A program made the position numbers and the translations under genes. A DNA stretch of 64,000 nt from positions 31,068-95,067 of the forward strand of contig NZ_JAUJZH010000030.1 of the NCBI RefSeq assembly GCF_030486595.1, written 5' to 3'. A model generated the notes under the pieces. That model saw only the letters and a list, made by a program, of their open reading frames with translations, searched no databases and had not been told where the DNA came from. Below, in pieces: positions 34,717-43,609 of the stretch; the stretch's first letter is position 1, and the number at the start of each line of letters is the position of its first letter. Source of the DNA: Variovorax ginsengisoli. GTDB lineage: Bacteria; Pseudomonadota; Gammaproteobacteria; Burkholderiales; Burkholderiaceae_C.

Positions 34717-35889
34717 ATGCCAAAAGCAGTGATCGCCGGCGTCGGTATGACGCCGTTTGGAAAATTTCTCGAGCGCAACCTCAAGTCCCTGTCCGAAGAG
34801 GCTGTGACGAAGGCATTGGATGACGCCCGCGTCGAGACCCAGGATATCCAATGCGTCTACTTCGGCAATGCCGCGGCGGGGGTGGTGACCGGCCAGGAAA
34901 TGATCCGGGCGCAGTCTTCCCTGCGCAATACTGGCCTGGCGGGCAAGCCAATGTTCAACATCGAAAATGCCTGCGCTTCGGGCAGCTCGGCCTTTCATCT
35001 GGCGCGCACGGCCGTGCAAGCCGGACAGTACGACTGCGTACTCGTGGTCGGCACCGAAAAGCTCTCGCACGAAGACAAGCGGATTTCCTTCGGCGCATTC
35101 GCGCGCGGCGTTGATCTCGACGAGCCGCTGCCGCCAGGTGTCGGCAGCGGCAGCGGTTCGGTTTTCATGGACATCTATGCCGCCAAGGCACGCAAGTGGT
35201 TGGCCAGCCGCGGCGCCGACACCAGCGACTTCGCGCGCGTCTGCGTCAAGAGCCGGCTGGCCGGTTCGCTCAACGCAGACGCCCAGTTCCGCAAGCCGAC
35301 GACCGTCGAGGAGGTACTGAACAGCCGTATGGTGAGTGAGCCCCTCACGCTGTTCATGTGCTCGTCGATCGGCGACGGGGCGGCGGCGATCGTTGTGTGT
35401 TCCGAATCGTTCGCGCGCCAGCGCGGCGTCGCGCCGGTCTTCATCGACGCCTGTTCCATCGTCTCCGCGCCCGGGGTGCAAGATGCCGAACTGGTGGCTG
35501 TCACCGCCTCCGACAAGGCATACGAAGAGGCGGGCATCGGCCCGCGCGAGCTGCACGTGGTTGAACTGCACGACGCCTCCGCGCCGGCCGAGTTGATGCA
35601 TTACGAGAACCTGGGCCTGTGCGACGACGGAGATGCCGCCAGGCTGATCCGTTCGGGCGACACCGGCCTGGGCGGGCGCATCTCGGTCAACCCAAGCGGT
35701 GGCCTGCTGAGCCGCGGCCACCCGGTAGGCGCCACAGGTGCCGCGCAACTGGTCGAGCTGACGCGCCAACTGCGCGGCCAGGCCGGCGAACGCCAGCGCC
35801 CTGGCGCCAAGGTCGCTCTGGCCGAAAACAATGGCGGCCAGTTGGCAGGCGATTCCGCCGTGGCCGTCGTGACCATTCTATCGATCTAA
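34717..35889 (+). CDS. SCP2-type thiolase (acetyl-CoA acetyltransferase family)
   Basis: A 390-residue thiolase of the SCP2/lipid-transfer type. The nucleophilic cysteine is about C85 in FNIENACASGSSAFHL. The later motifs VVELHDASAPAELMHYENLG and SRGHPVGATGAAQLVEL supply the two catalytic histidines, and NPSGGLLSRGHP is typical. The ATG at 34717 begins MPKAVIAGVGMTPFGKFLER and follows the CaiB stop by 13 bases. It probably cleaves a 3-ketoacyl-CoA made from the acid that CaiB activates. Confidence 0.92.
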   Translation: MPKAVIAGVGMTPFGKFLERNLKSLSEEAVTKALDDARVETQDIQCVYFGNAAAGVVTGQEMIRAQSSLRNTGLAGKPMFNIENACASGSSAFHLARTAVQAGQYDCVLVVGTEKLSHEDKRISFGAFARGVDLDEPLPPGVGSGSGSVFMDIYAAKARKWLASRGADTSDFARVCVKSRLAGSLNADAQFRKPTTVEEVLNSRMVSEPLTLFMCSSIGDGAAAIVVCSESFARQRGVAPVFIDACSIVSAPGVQDAELVAVTASDKAYEEAGIGPRELHVVELHDASAPAELMHYENLGLCDDGDAARLIRSGDTGLGGRISVNPSGGLLSRGHPVGATGAAQLVELTRQLRGQAGERQRPGAKVALAENNGGQLAGDSAVAVVTILSI

Positions 35890-35919
35890 TTTCTCCTCAA
35901 TCCTGCTAATAGCGAACCG

Positions 35920-37122
35920 ATGACCACCCCTGACCTTCGTAGCTACCGCTACCGCTTCACCGGCCACGAACGCATCCTTCACAACGTCGAGGCCGCGCAA
36001 GTATTGCCTGCCATGATGGATCTGTTCGGCTACCGGCGCGCCTTCATCGTCGCGTCGCGGACCATCAACACCCAGACCTCCATCGTCCAGGACCTGCGCG
36101 CCCGGCTCGGCGACCGCTGCGTCGGCCTGACGGACGACGTAGGCGAACACTCGCCACTACCCAATATCATCAAGGCGGCGCAGGCGATCAAGAAAGCGCG
36201 CGCCGACGTCATCGTTTCGGTCGGCGGCGGATCGGTGATGGACATGTGCAAGGCAATCCAGCTGAGCATTTCGGAGCAGGCGTTCGACCGCGAAACCATG
36301 CTGCGGCTCCAGTTCGTGATCTCCGATGACGGCACGGAGATGCTCACGACTTCGACGGCACCGGCGGCAATCCGCCAGATCGCGATCCCGACCACGCTCG
36401 CTACTTCGGAGTGGACGCCGGTGAGCACGCCGATCGACACAGAGACCTCCCTCAAGGCCCGCTTCGTAGTGCCCGATGGTTCGCCCATTGCGATCATCTA
36501 CGACCCGAAGATCCTTGCGCAGACGCCAACAGAGCTATTGATGTCGACCGGCATTCGCGGCCTGGACCACGCGATCAACACCGCCTGCTCGTCGTCGCCC
36601 CATCCTTTTGCGACGCATCTGGCGGAGAAGGCAGTTCAGCTCTTCGTCGAGAACCTGCCGTTGCTCAAGGATCCGGCGAACACACAGGCTTTCACCAACT
36701 GCCAGCTCGCAGCCTGGTACACGGGCATGGGCCAGATGTCAGTGCCGCACGGCTTCAGCCACTGGATGGTACACATCATCGGCCCCTACGGCAGCATCCC
36801 GCACAGCGATGCGGCCTGCCCCCTGATGTACGCGCAGGCCAAGTGGCTCAAGGGCTGGGCGGCCGACCAGCACGCTCGCATGCTGCGGCTGCTCCAGCAA
36901 CCAACGCGCGATTTCCACGAGGTGCTGGGCGACCTGCTCGAGCGACTGGAGATGCCGCTCTACCTCGAAGACCTCGGACTGACACGCGCCAGGGTCGACG
37001 AGATGATCGTGCCCGCGCTGCAGCACCCGATGGTGACGCGCAATAACATCCGTCCAATCCGCAACGAACTGGAATTGCGGGCGGTGCTCGAACTTGCCTG
37101 GCGAACGCCTGCGGCGGATTGA
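35920..37122 (+). CDS. Iron-containing alcohol dehydrogenase family protein
   Basis: A 400-residue group III (Fe-type) dehydrogenase. The nucleotide-binding motif GGGSVMDMCKA (about residue 103) and the metal-ligand region with GLDHAINTACSS and PHGFSHWMVHIIGPYGSIPH are present. It is longer than maleylacetate reductases and closer in design to general Fe-ADHs. It begins 30 bases after the thiolase. It likely interconverts an alcohol and an aldehyde or ketone formed in the same pathway, with the substrate unknown. Confidence 0.9.
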   Translation: MTTPDLRSYRYRFTGHERILHNVEAAQVLPAMMDLFGYRRAFIVASRTINTQTSIVQDLRARLGDRCVGLTDDVGEHSPLPNIIKAAQAIKKARADVIVSVGGGSVMDMCKAIQLSISEQAFDRETMLRLQFVISDDGTEMLTTSTAPAAIRQIAIPTTLATSEWTPVSTPIDTETSLKARFVVPDGSPIAIIYDPKILAQTPTELLMSTGIRGLDHAINTACSSSPHPFATHLAEKAVQLFVENLPLLKDPANTQAFTNCQLAAWYTGMGQMSVPHGFSHWMVHIIGPYGSIPHSDAACPLMYAQAKWLKGWAADQHARMLRLLQQPTRDFHEVLGDLLERLEMPLYLEDLGLTRARVDEMIVPALQHPMVTRNNIRPIRNELELRAVLELAWRTPAAD

Positions 37123-37138
37123 GCCGTCGCGTCAGCCT

Positions 37139-37550
37139 TCAGGCCATCGGCGGGGAGCCGGTGCGCCTGAAGGTGCCTTGTGTCGTGGCGATTCGCGTGC
37201 CGTGTTCATCGATCAGTTCACCTGGTGCAAAGTACACGCCACGACCACTGTGTGTCACGGTGCGATAGCCGTGACAAGGCCGGTGATGGCGCGTGCGAGA
37301 TAGCTAATGGTCAGCATCAGCGTGAGGCCGCTGCCAGGATCGCCACCAAGTTCGGTGATCAGGCCGGCATACCCGCACGCGGCGTCCAGCATGGCGGCCG
37401 CCACGCCGCCACGCCGCCCTGCAGACTGCCGCTTCGGTTGAGATGCACGGACTGAATGAGAAGCTCCAATTCGCAATGGCTTGCCTCCCATCGTCCCGGG
37501 CGAACTCCCAGCGATTCAAGCAAGGGATTGTCAAGCAGCTCAGCGGCCAC
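37139..37550 (-). pseudogene. PaaI-type hotdog thioesterase, frameshifted
   Basis: The reverse strand reads VAAELLDNPLLESLGVRPGR, then SVHLNRSGSLQGGVAA, then after a frameshift AAMLDAACGYAGLITELGGD and LTLMLTISYLARAITGLVT. A second shift near 37258 leads to VTHSGRGVYFAPGELIDEHG and a stop at 37139. Together these give a complete PaaI/hotdog thioesterase. The GTG at 37550 overlaps the stop region of the enoyl-CoA hydratase, so it was the last gene of that operon. Two frameshifts make it inactive unless they are sequencing errors. Confidence 0.75.
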
Positions 37551-38340
37551 GGTAGACCGCCTGACGCTTCTCCACGAAGGCCTTGCGGCCTTCGGCACGG
37601 TCTTCGGTGTCGCGCAAAGTGCCCCAGACCATCTCCGTCATCGTCTGCGCCTCGACCTCGCCGAGGTGCCCGCACTGGCGCGCGAGCCGCTTTATTGCCT
37701 GTACCGCCAGCGGCGCATGCGAAGCCATCTTGTGTGCCAAGGAGAGTGCCCGCTCCATCAGATCGGGCGGCTCGCACACAGCGGTGACCAGGCCTTGCGC
37801 CAGTGCTGATGGCGCGTCGATGCGCGTGCCGGTGAGGCTCATTTCCATCGCATGCGCCAAGCTAACCGCCTTCATGAGCCGGTAGACGCCCGACACCGCG
37901 GGAATCGAGCCGACGCAGACTTCTGGCAGTGCGAAGGTCGCGTTGGTAGACGCGACGCGCGTGTCGCACTGCAGCGCCAGTTCCAGGCCGCCGCCGAGGC
38001 AATGGCCGTTCACTGCGGCGACCAGTGGTTTGTACAAGCCGAGGTCGTTGAAGTCCAGCAGCCGAGTGTAGAGTCCCATCGTGGCAGACTTCTCGGTCGA
38101 CTTGAACAGTGCCTGCGGAAAGGTGGCATCGGAACTGGACGTGCTTTTCAGGTCCGCGCCGACGCAGAAGGCCTTGCCGGTGCCCGTGACGATGGCGGCG
38201 CGGATTTCTTCGTCGTCACGTACATTCATCAGATGCCGTCGTAAGGATTGAAGGGCGTCGACGTCGAGTGCATTCATGGCCTCGGGCCGATCGAGGGTGA
38301 TGATAGCAACCGCACCATCACGCTGGAAATTGACTGGCAT
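37540..38340 (-). CDS. Enoyl-CoA hydratase/isomerase family protein
   Basis: A 266-residue crotonase-fold protein. GKAFCVGADLKS and NGHCLGGGLELALQCDTRVA form the oxyanion hole region, and the last lies at about residues 110-129. The acidic residue in ALPEVCVGSIPAVSG is at the usual catalytic position. It is the last intact gene of an operon with the SDR upstream. It probably hydrates or isomerises an acyl-CoA in the same acid-degradation pathway as the CaiB and thiolase genes. Confidence 0.92.
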   Translation of the reverse strand: MPVNFQRDGAVAIITLDRPEAMNALDVDALQSLRRHLMNVRDDEEIRAAIVTGTGKAFCVGADLKSTSSSDATFPQALFKSTEKSATMGLYTRLLDFNDLGLYKPLVAAVNGHCLGGGLELALQCDTRVASTNATFALPEVCVGSIPAVSGVYRLMKAVSLAHAMEMSLTGTRIDAPSALAQGLVTAVCEPPDLMERALSLAHKMASHAPLAVQAIKRLARQCGHLGEVEAQTMTEMVWGTLRDTEDRAEGRKAFVEKRQAVYRGR

Positions 38341-38349
38341 GCTGAGCTC

Positions 38350-39111
38350 CTAGACACTGACGGACGAAAGACTGCGCCCACCGCAAACATACAAAGTCTG
38401 GCCGGTGATGTATGACGCGGCCGGATCGAGAAAGAAGTCGACCGCGAGGCCGACGTCGTCGGGCGTGCCCATGCGGCGCACGGGAATTGACCTCTTCAGT
38501 TGCTCCTGCAGTTCCGGCTTGAAGGTGCGGAAAAGCGGGGTATCGATGAGGCCGGGTGCAATCGCATTGACGGTGACGCCCTTGGCGGCGAACTCGATTG
38601 CAAGGCTGCGCGTCAAGCTGACCACCGCGCCCTTGGCCGCGGAGTAGTTGGCCTGGCCGAAGCCGCCCAGCCATGCGCGCGACGAGATGTTGACGATGCG
38701 GCCGAAGCTGCGCTCGACCATGTCCGGCAGCACCGCCTTGCAGCACAGAAACTGCGAACGCAGGTTGGCGTCTAGGATGTAGTCCCACTCGGCCTCGGTC
38801 ATCGAAAGGAACTTCTGGTTCCGCTCGGCGCCCGCGTTGTTGACCAGAAAGTCGACGGGGCCCGCAGCGTGCTTGATCGTCTCGAAGGCCTTTGTCACGG
38901 ATTCCGACTTCGTCAGGTCCGCTGCGACGCTCACCACTTTCGCGCCGCTGCTTTCGAGCTGGCCTGCGGCTTGGGCGAGGCGTTCCTCATCGCGGTCGAT
39001 GAGCGCCACTGCGAAGCCCTGGCTGGCGAGCCGGCTCACCAACCCCAGCCCGATACCTTGTGCGGCGCCAGTGACTACTGCGACGCCCCGACTGTCGAAT
39101 CGACCTGACAT
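38350..39111 (-). CDS. SDR family oxidoreductase (FabG-like)
   Basis: A 253-residue classical SDR. The NAD(P) motif TGAAQGIG lies at residues about 15-22, NNAG at about 91, and the catalytic S-Y-x3-K is NISSRAWLGGFGQANYSAAK. ADLTKSESVTKAF follows the D in the adenine-binding loop. The C-terminal ITGQTLYVCGGRSLSS replaces the common GQ-x-VDGG. It lies nine bases upstream of the enoyl-CoA hydratase in the same direction. It probably oxidises a 3-hydroxyacyl intermediate. Confidence 0.92.
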   Translation of the reverse strand: MSGRFDSRGVAVVTGAAQGIGLGLVSRLASQGFAVALIDRDEERLAQAAGQLESSGAKVVSVAADLTKSESVTKAFETIKHAAGPVDFLVNNAGAERNQKFLSMTEAEWDYILDANLRSQFLCCKAVLPDMVERSFGRIVNISSRAWLGGFGQANYSAAKGAVVSLTRSLAIEFAAKGVTVNAIAPGLIDTPLFRTFKPELQEQLKRSIPVRRMGTPDDVGLAVDFFLDPAASYITGQTLYVCGGRSLSSVSV

Positions 39112-39213
39112 AAATCAAACCTTTTTTACGGTGAAGATTGGAGCATCTTGAGGATGTCCGGCCACCGCCGCAAACGACTTTTCGGGGCGAGCGATTGAGC
39201 ACAGGTCAAGTCG

Positions 39214-40326
39214 TCAGGCGATCACTTCCCTCATGGCCTGACGCCAGCCGCGCAGGCGGTCCATGGATGAGATGCGCGTGTTCCAGCGCGCGATGGCCGA
39301 GGGGTTCTTGCAGTACAGCGGGGGCAGTCCTATCACCACACGACGAATGTTCTCCAGCGCCGCACGACGCAGAGAATCGACAGTCTCCTTGGTGTAGCCC
39401 ACAGCGTGCGGCGTGAGGATGACGTTGTCGAGCTGGCGCAGGGGGCTGTCCATGGGCAGCGGCTCATGGACATAGGTGTCAAGGGCGGCGCCCGCGATTC
39501 GGCAGTCCTGCAAGGTGCGGATCAATGCCGGCTCGTCCACCGCATCGCCGCGCGCGATGTTCACCAGATAGGCCGAGGGTTTCATGAGCCCCAGCGTGCG
39601 CTCGTTGACGAGTTGTCGGTTTTCCGGCGTCACGGCGATGCAAACGCAGACTAGGTCAGCGCGCGCCATGAGGTCGTCCAGGCCGGTCATTTCGACTCCG
39701 GGCGGCACCGTGCTGGCATCGGCGCGCGGGCTGAACGCGAGCACCTCAACGCCGAAGGGCGCAAGCATGTCGACGATGGATCGCCCGATGTTGCCGAGAC
39801 CAAGGATGCCGATGGTCTTACCGCGCAGCGTGCGCGCATGCACCTTGTCGGGCGCGGGTCTGGGCTTGTTCTCCCGCAGATGTCGCTCCGTCGTCCGCAG
39901 GTTGAGAAAAAGGTTCAGCATGAACATCATCGCGGATTCGGCCATGCCGAGGTAGTTCTCGGGTGTGGCACCGTTGCCCACCAGGATACCCAGCTCGGTG
40001 GCGGATGCAAGATCCACCGTCTCGACGCCGATCGTCGGATTGATCACTGCCCGCAGGCGCGGCGCACAGGCCGTCAACATGGTCGCGTCGCAGACGGCGC
40101 GTGAACTGAACATGGCAATGTCGGACTGCTGCAGGGTGCTCATGAACGCCGGTGGCAACACGCCCGGAGTATCTCCGGCCCGGCTGGCCGGTCCGCGCAG
40201 GATCTCCACGCCATGCGCTTCGAGATCTTGCACGATGCCATCAAACATCGGTTCTAGCATGTGGTCATGCACGACGAAAACACGCGGCGCACGTTCGCTG
40301 TCATGGGATCTGCAGATGGTGTTCAT
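39214..40326 (-). CDS. D-isomer-specific 2-hydroxyacid dehydrogenase (paralogue A)
   Basis: A 370-residue 2-hydroxyacid dehydrogenase of the D-3-phosphoglycerate dehydrogenase class. The NAD motif TIGILGLGNIGRSIVDMLAP and the catalytic triad elements (arginine in NIARGDAVDE, glutamate in HEPLPMDS, histidine in LTPHAVGYT) are present. The N-terminal domain includes LRAVINPTIGVETVDLASAT. Its start overlaps the TctC stop by four bases. It is a close paralogue of the gene at 41538 on the opposite strand, sharing long stretches such as GVETV and GNGATPENY. Confidence 0.92.
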   Translation of the reverse strand: MNTICRSHDSERAPRVFVVHDHMLEPMFDGIVQDLEAHGVEILRGPASRAGDTPGVLPPAFMSTLQQSDIAMFSSRAVCDATMLTACAPRLRAVINPTIGVETVDLASATELGILVGNGATPENYLGMAESAMMFMLNLFLNLRTTERHLRENKPRPAPDKVHARTLRGKTIGILGLGNIGRSIVDMLAPFGVEVLAFSPRADASTVPPGVEMTGLDDLMARADLVCVCIAVTPENRQLVNERTLGLMKPSAYLVNIARGDAVDEPALIRTLQDCRIAGAALDTYVHEPLPMDSPLRQLDNVILTPHAVGYTKETVDSLRRAALENIRRVVIGLPPLYCKNPSAIARWNTRISSMDRLRGWRQAMREVIA

Positions 40327-41333
40327 TTGAGTCTTCCGGTCTGCACGTAGAAACTGCGCTCGGCCGACGCCATGCGGTCCAGCTCTGCGCTCACCCTCTG
40401 CGGTGTATCAATGTTCGGATTGGGGATGCCGCCCAGCTTTTCCAACTCGGCGTTGAGTTGCCGGTCCTTCATGACTTCGCTGAAGCAGGCGACCAGCCAG
40501 TTCTTGCGATCCACCGGCAGACCCTTAGGGGCCATGACATAGCGCCACATCAACCAGTTCACATCCTTCGCGCCAAGCACCGCATTGAAGGTCGGAACTT
40601 CGGGTAAGGCGGGGAGGGGCGTTTCGCTCGCCACGCCGATCGGCCTCAGTTTGTCCTCCAAGCCTTGCACCTCGCCGATGAAGCCGAAGGAGATGTCGAT
40701 GTGGTTGCCCATCAGGGCTGCGAGGGAGGGCTTCCCGCTGTTGTACGGCACCTTCATGAGCTGGATCGACGCCTTCTGCTCGACCTGCTCCGCAAGCATC
40801 TCCAGCATGGTGGCCGACACGGTCGCCACCCTGACGCTGCTGGGCTCATTCTTTGCGGCCTGAATGATGTCGGCCAGCGACCGGTCCTTGAATCGACCTG
40901 TAGTGGACGCAAACCAGAGCACGGGCTCGAGATTGATGAAGGCCAAGTTGTCGGCATCGCGGTAGGACCACTTGCCTTCGGAGCGCAGCAGGCTGTCGTC
41001 GATGATGACGTTATTGGCCACGCCGATGAAGTAACCGTTCGCCGCTGCCTGTGTGAGGATCCAACGGTGAAACAGCAGCCCACCAGCGCCTGGACGGTTG
41101 TTGATGATCAGCGTCTCGCCGGTGTAGTCCTGGAACTTCTGCGCAACCAGCCGCGCCACGATGTCCATGCCGCCGCCGGCCGCATATCCCACGCTGAGTT
41201 CGATCGGATGGGTGGGGTAGTCGCCCGGCTTGAGGGCCTTCAGGCGCGCCTTGGCAGCGTCGCTTTGCGCCACGGCGTGGAGGGCGCACAGCGAGAGCAG
41301 TGCACCGATTAAAATGCGTCGGATCTGCCTCAT
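40323..41333 (-). CDS. TctC/Bug family periplasmic solute-binding protein
   Basis: A 336-residue secreted Bug-type receptor with a signal peptide (ILIGALLSLCALHAVAQ). Typical parts are VGYAAGGGMDIVARLVAQKF, TLIINNRPGAGG and PALPEVPTFNAVLGAK. It lacks the usual FPPGG/APGG strand in part (YAAGGGMD instead). It overlaps the 2-hydroxyacid dehydrogenase start and is divergent from the second dehydrogenase. The ligand is probably a hydroxy- or dicarboxylate handled by the two dehydrogenases. No TctA or TctB gene is nearby. Confidence 0.9.
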   Translation of the reverse strand: MRQIRRILIGALLSLCALHAVAQSDAAKARLKALKPGDYPTHPIELSVGYAAGGGMDIVARLVAQKFQDYTGETLIINNRPGAGGLLFHRWILTQAAANGYFIGVANNVIIDDSLLRSEGKWSYRDADNLAFINLEPVLWFASTTGRFKDRSLADIIQAAKNEPSSVRVATVSATMLEMLAEQVEQKASIQLMKVPYNSGKPSLAALMGNHIDISFGFIGEVQGLEDKLRPIGVASETPLPALPEVPTFNAVLGAKDVNWLMWRYVMAPKGLPVDRKNWLVACFSEVMKDRQLNAELEKLGGIPNPNIDTPQRVSAELDRMASAERSFYVQTGRLK

Positions 41334-41537
41334 GATGTTTCTCCGGTTTCCGTTTCGGTGGCGGAAGTCTCAGCAAGGCTGCAACAGCCGTGAAGATTGA
41401 CACGAAATCAACTTCGCCGCTGGCTCACTGCCTTTTCTTCGCGGCTTGAGCCGCCGTCAACCGTCCCTGCCAAACTATCATTTGCGCTCTCGGACTCCAG
41501 TCGTCGATAGTCGCAGGTCAACGAAAGAGGACCGCTG

Positions 41538-42608
41538 ATGACGCCGCAGATTTTTGTGTGCCGTGACCCAATGGCCAACGCGATCCTCGATCCGTTGTGC
41601 GACGAGCTGACTTCGTGGGGGCTGCGCGTGGTGCGCGGGCCGGACCCGGTGCCGGGCACCATCCTCGATTACGAGAGCGCACAGTACGCCGAGCTCTTCG
41701 GTGAGGCGGACATTGCCATGTTCAGCTCGCGCTCACGCTGCACGCGCGGGCTGCTGGAATCGGCGCCGAGGCTGCGCGCTGTCATCAACCCTACGATCGG
41801 CGTCGAGACGGTGAACCTGGCGGCCGCTTCGGAGCTGGGCATCATCGTCGGCAACGGCGCGACGCCAGAGAACTACATGTCGATGGCCGAGGCCGCAGTG
41901 ATGCTGATGCTGAACCTGGTTTTCGACCTGCGCCGGACCGAGGAAGTCCTGCGCAAGAGCCAGCCCAAGCCACCGCCGGGCCAAATCCGCGCACGCATGC
42001 TGCGCGGCATGACGGTGGGCATCCTGGGGCTTGGCAACATCGGACGTACGGTCGCACAGCTCCTCGCGCCGTTCGGTGCGCGACTCATTGCGTGCAGTCC
42101 GGATGTCGATCCACAGTCTCTGCCCGCAGGGGTCGAACTGGTCGACTTTGCGACCCTGATGCAGCAGTCCGACATCGTGGGCGTGTTCGTGGCGATCACG
42201 CCGGAAAACCGACAGATGATCAACGGCGACGCGATCGAGCGCATGAAGCCGTCAGCCTTCATCGTCAACGTTGCGCGCGGCGACGCCATCGATGAGCCGG
42301 CACTTGTCGATGCGCTGCGACGACGGCGGATCGCGGGCGCGGCACTGGACACCTTCGCGATCGAACCACTTCCAGTGGACAGTCCTTTGCGGCAGCTGGA
42401 CAACGTCATCCTCACACCGCACATGGTGGGTCAGACCCGGAACCTCTACGACGCCATCCCGAAGGCAGCGATCGAGAACATGCGCCGCGTGTTGAACGGG
42501 CAACTGCCGCTCTACTGCAAGAACGCGGAGATTGAGCTTAAATGGCGCGAGCGCCTGGCGCAACTGCCGGCGCTGGACCTTCCGGCCGCATGGCGCATTC
42601 CGGCCTAG
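41538..42608 (+). CDS. D-isomer-specific 2-hydroxyacid dehydrogenase (paralogue B)
   Basis: A 356-residue paralogue of the gene at 39214. The NAD motif VGILGLGNIGRTVAQLLAPF and the catalytic elements NVARGDAIDE, IEPLPVDS and LTPHMVGQT are intact. RLRAVINPTIGVETVNLAAA is nearly identical to the other copy. It lies divergent from the TctC gene, so one promoter region of about 200 bases serves both directions. The two copies may handle related or stereo-specific substrates. Confidence 0.92.
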   Translation: MTPQIFVCRDPMANAILDPLCDELTSWGLRVVRGPDPVPGTILDYESAQYAELFGEADIAMFSSRSRCTRGLLESAPRLRAVINPTIGVETVNLAAASELGIIVGNGATPENYMSMAEAAVMLMLNLVFDLRRTEEVLRKSQPKPPPGQIRARMLRGMTVGILGLGNIGRTVAQLLAPFGARLIACSPDVDPQSLPAGVELVDFATLMQQSDIVGVFVAITPENRQMINGDAIERMKPSAFIVNVARGDAIDEPALVDALRRRRIAGAALDTFAIEPLPVDSPLRQLDNVILTPHMVGQTRNLYDAIPKAAIENMRRVLNGQLPLYCKNAEIELKWRERLAQLPALDLPAAWRIPA

Positions 42609-42695
42609 TCTTGATGTCGCGATAGGTTGTTCACCCGGAAGAGTCTGGGAGACTGGAGTTACGACGCTTCAGCACATCCCAGAGGAAATAGCCAG

Positions 42696-43571
42696 GTGAA
42701 CAGCCACAAGAATGCCAGATTGACCCTTGAAGGGCGCAAATTGCTCATTGAACGCATTGCCGCGATGGGGCTGATGCCGGCAGCCGAGGCTGCCGGCATC
42801 AGCGCGCGCACCGCCCGCAAGTGGCTCGAACGCTTCCAGGCGCAAGGCTTTGCGGGCCTGTGCGACCGCAGTTCGCGACCCGCGAGAACGCGCACGCGTC
42901 TGGACAACGCCCTGACCCAACGGATCGAGCAATTGCGCCGCTCGCGAATGCTCATGCGCCGGATCGTCGCCGTCGTCGGGCCCAGCGTGGCCACCATCTG
43001 CCGCTTACTTGGTCGCCTGGGCCTTTCCAGCCTGAAGGCGCGCGAACCCGCTGTGCCCGTGGTGCACTACGAGCGCGAGGCCCCTGGCGAACTGCTGCAC
43101 ATGGACACCAAGAAGCTCGGGCGTCTCGTGCGTCCCAGTCATCGCGTCACGGGGGTCGGCGCGATTCGGTGGAAGGCGCGGGCTGGGAGTTTGCCCATGT
43201 GGCCATTGATGACCATTCCAGGGCCAGCTTCGTGCAGATGCAAGACGACGAGCGCAAAGGCTCGGCCGTGGCCTTCCTGCAGGCCGCGGTGACGCACTAC
43301 GCCGCCTTAGGCGTGACGATCAAGCGCCTGATCACCGACAACGGCTCGGCCTACCGCTCCAAGCTGGTCGCCAAGACCTGCCAGACGCTGGGCATCAAGC
43401 ACATCTTTACCAGGCCTTGCCGACCACAAACAAACGGCAAGGCGGAGCGCTTCATCCAGACCGGACTGCGCGAATGGGCCTTATGGACGCGTTTGGGCCA
43501 ACAGCCAGGAACGTACCGCCTGGCTGCCTGCCTTCCTCACCCGGCGGGAACAATTGCAACTCGACACCTAG
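42696..43571 (+). mobile_element. IS481-family transposase, frameshifted and truncated
   Basis: The frame from the GTG at 42696 reads NSHKNARLTLEGRKLLIERI, an HTH (GISARTARKWLERFQAQGFA) and LHMDTKKLGR, which carries the first catalytic aspartate. A one-base shift near 43155 moves the frame to GWEFAHVAIDDHSRASFVQM, with the second aspartate, and RPQTNGKAERFIQTGLREWA. Another shift near 43480 gives VWANSQERTAWLPAFLTRRE to a stop at 43571. The last segment of the protein and the right end are missing. The left end may begin near 42628 (TGTTCACCCGGAAG). The element is dead. Confidence 0.82.
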
Positions 43572-43609
43572 TGCGGATGCGGGCCGGCGCGCCCCCACCG
43601 GCCCGAGGC

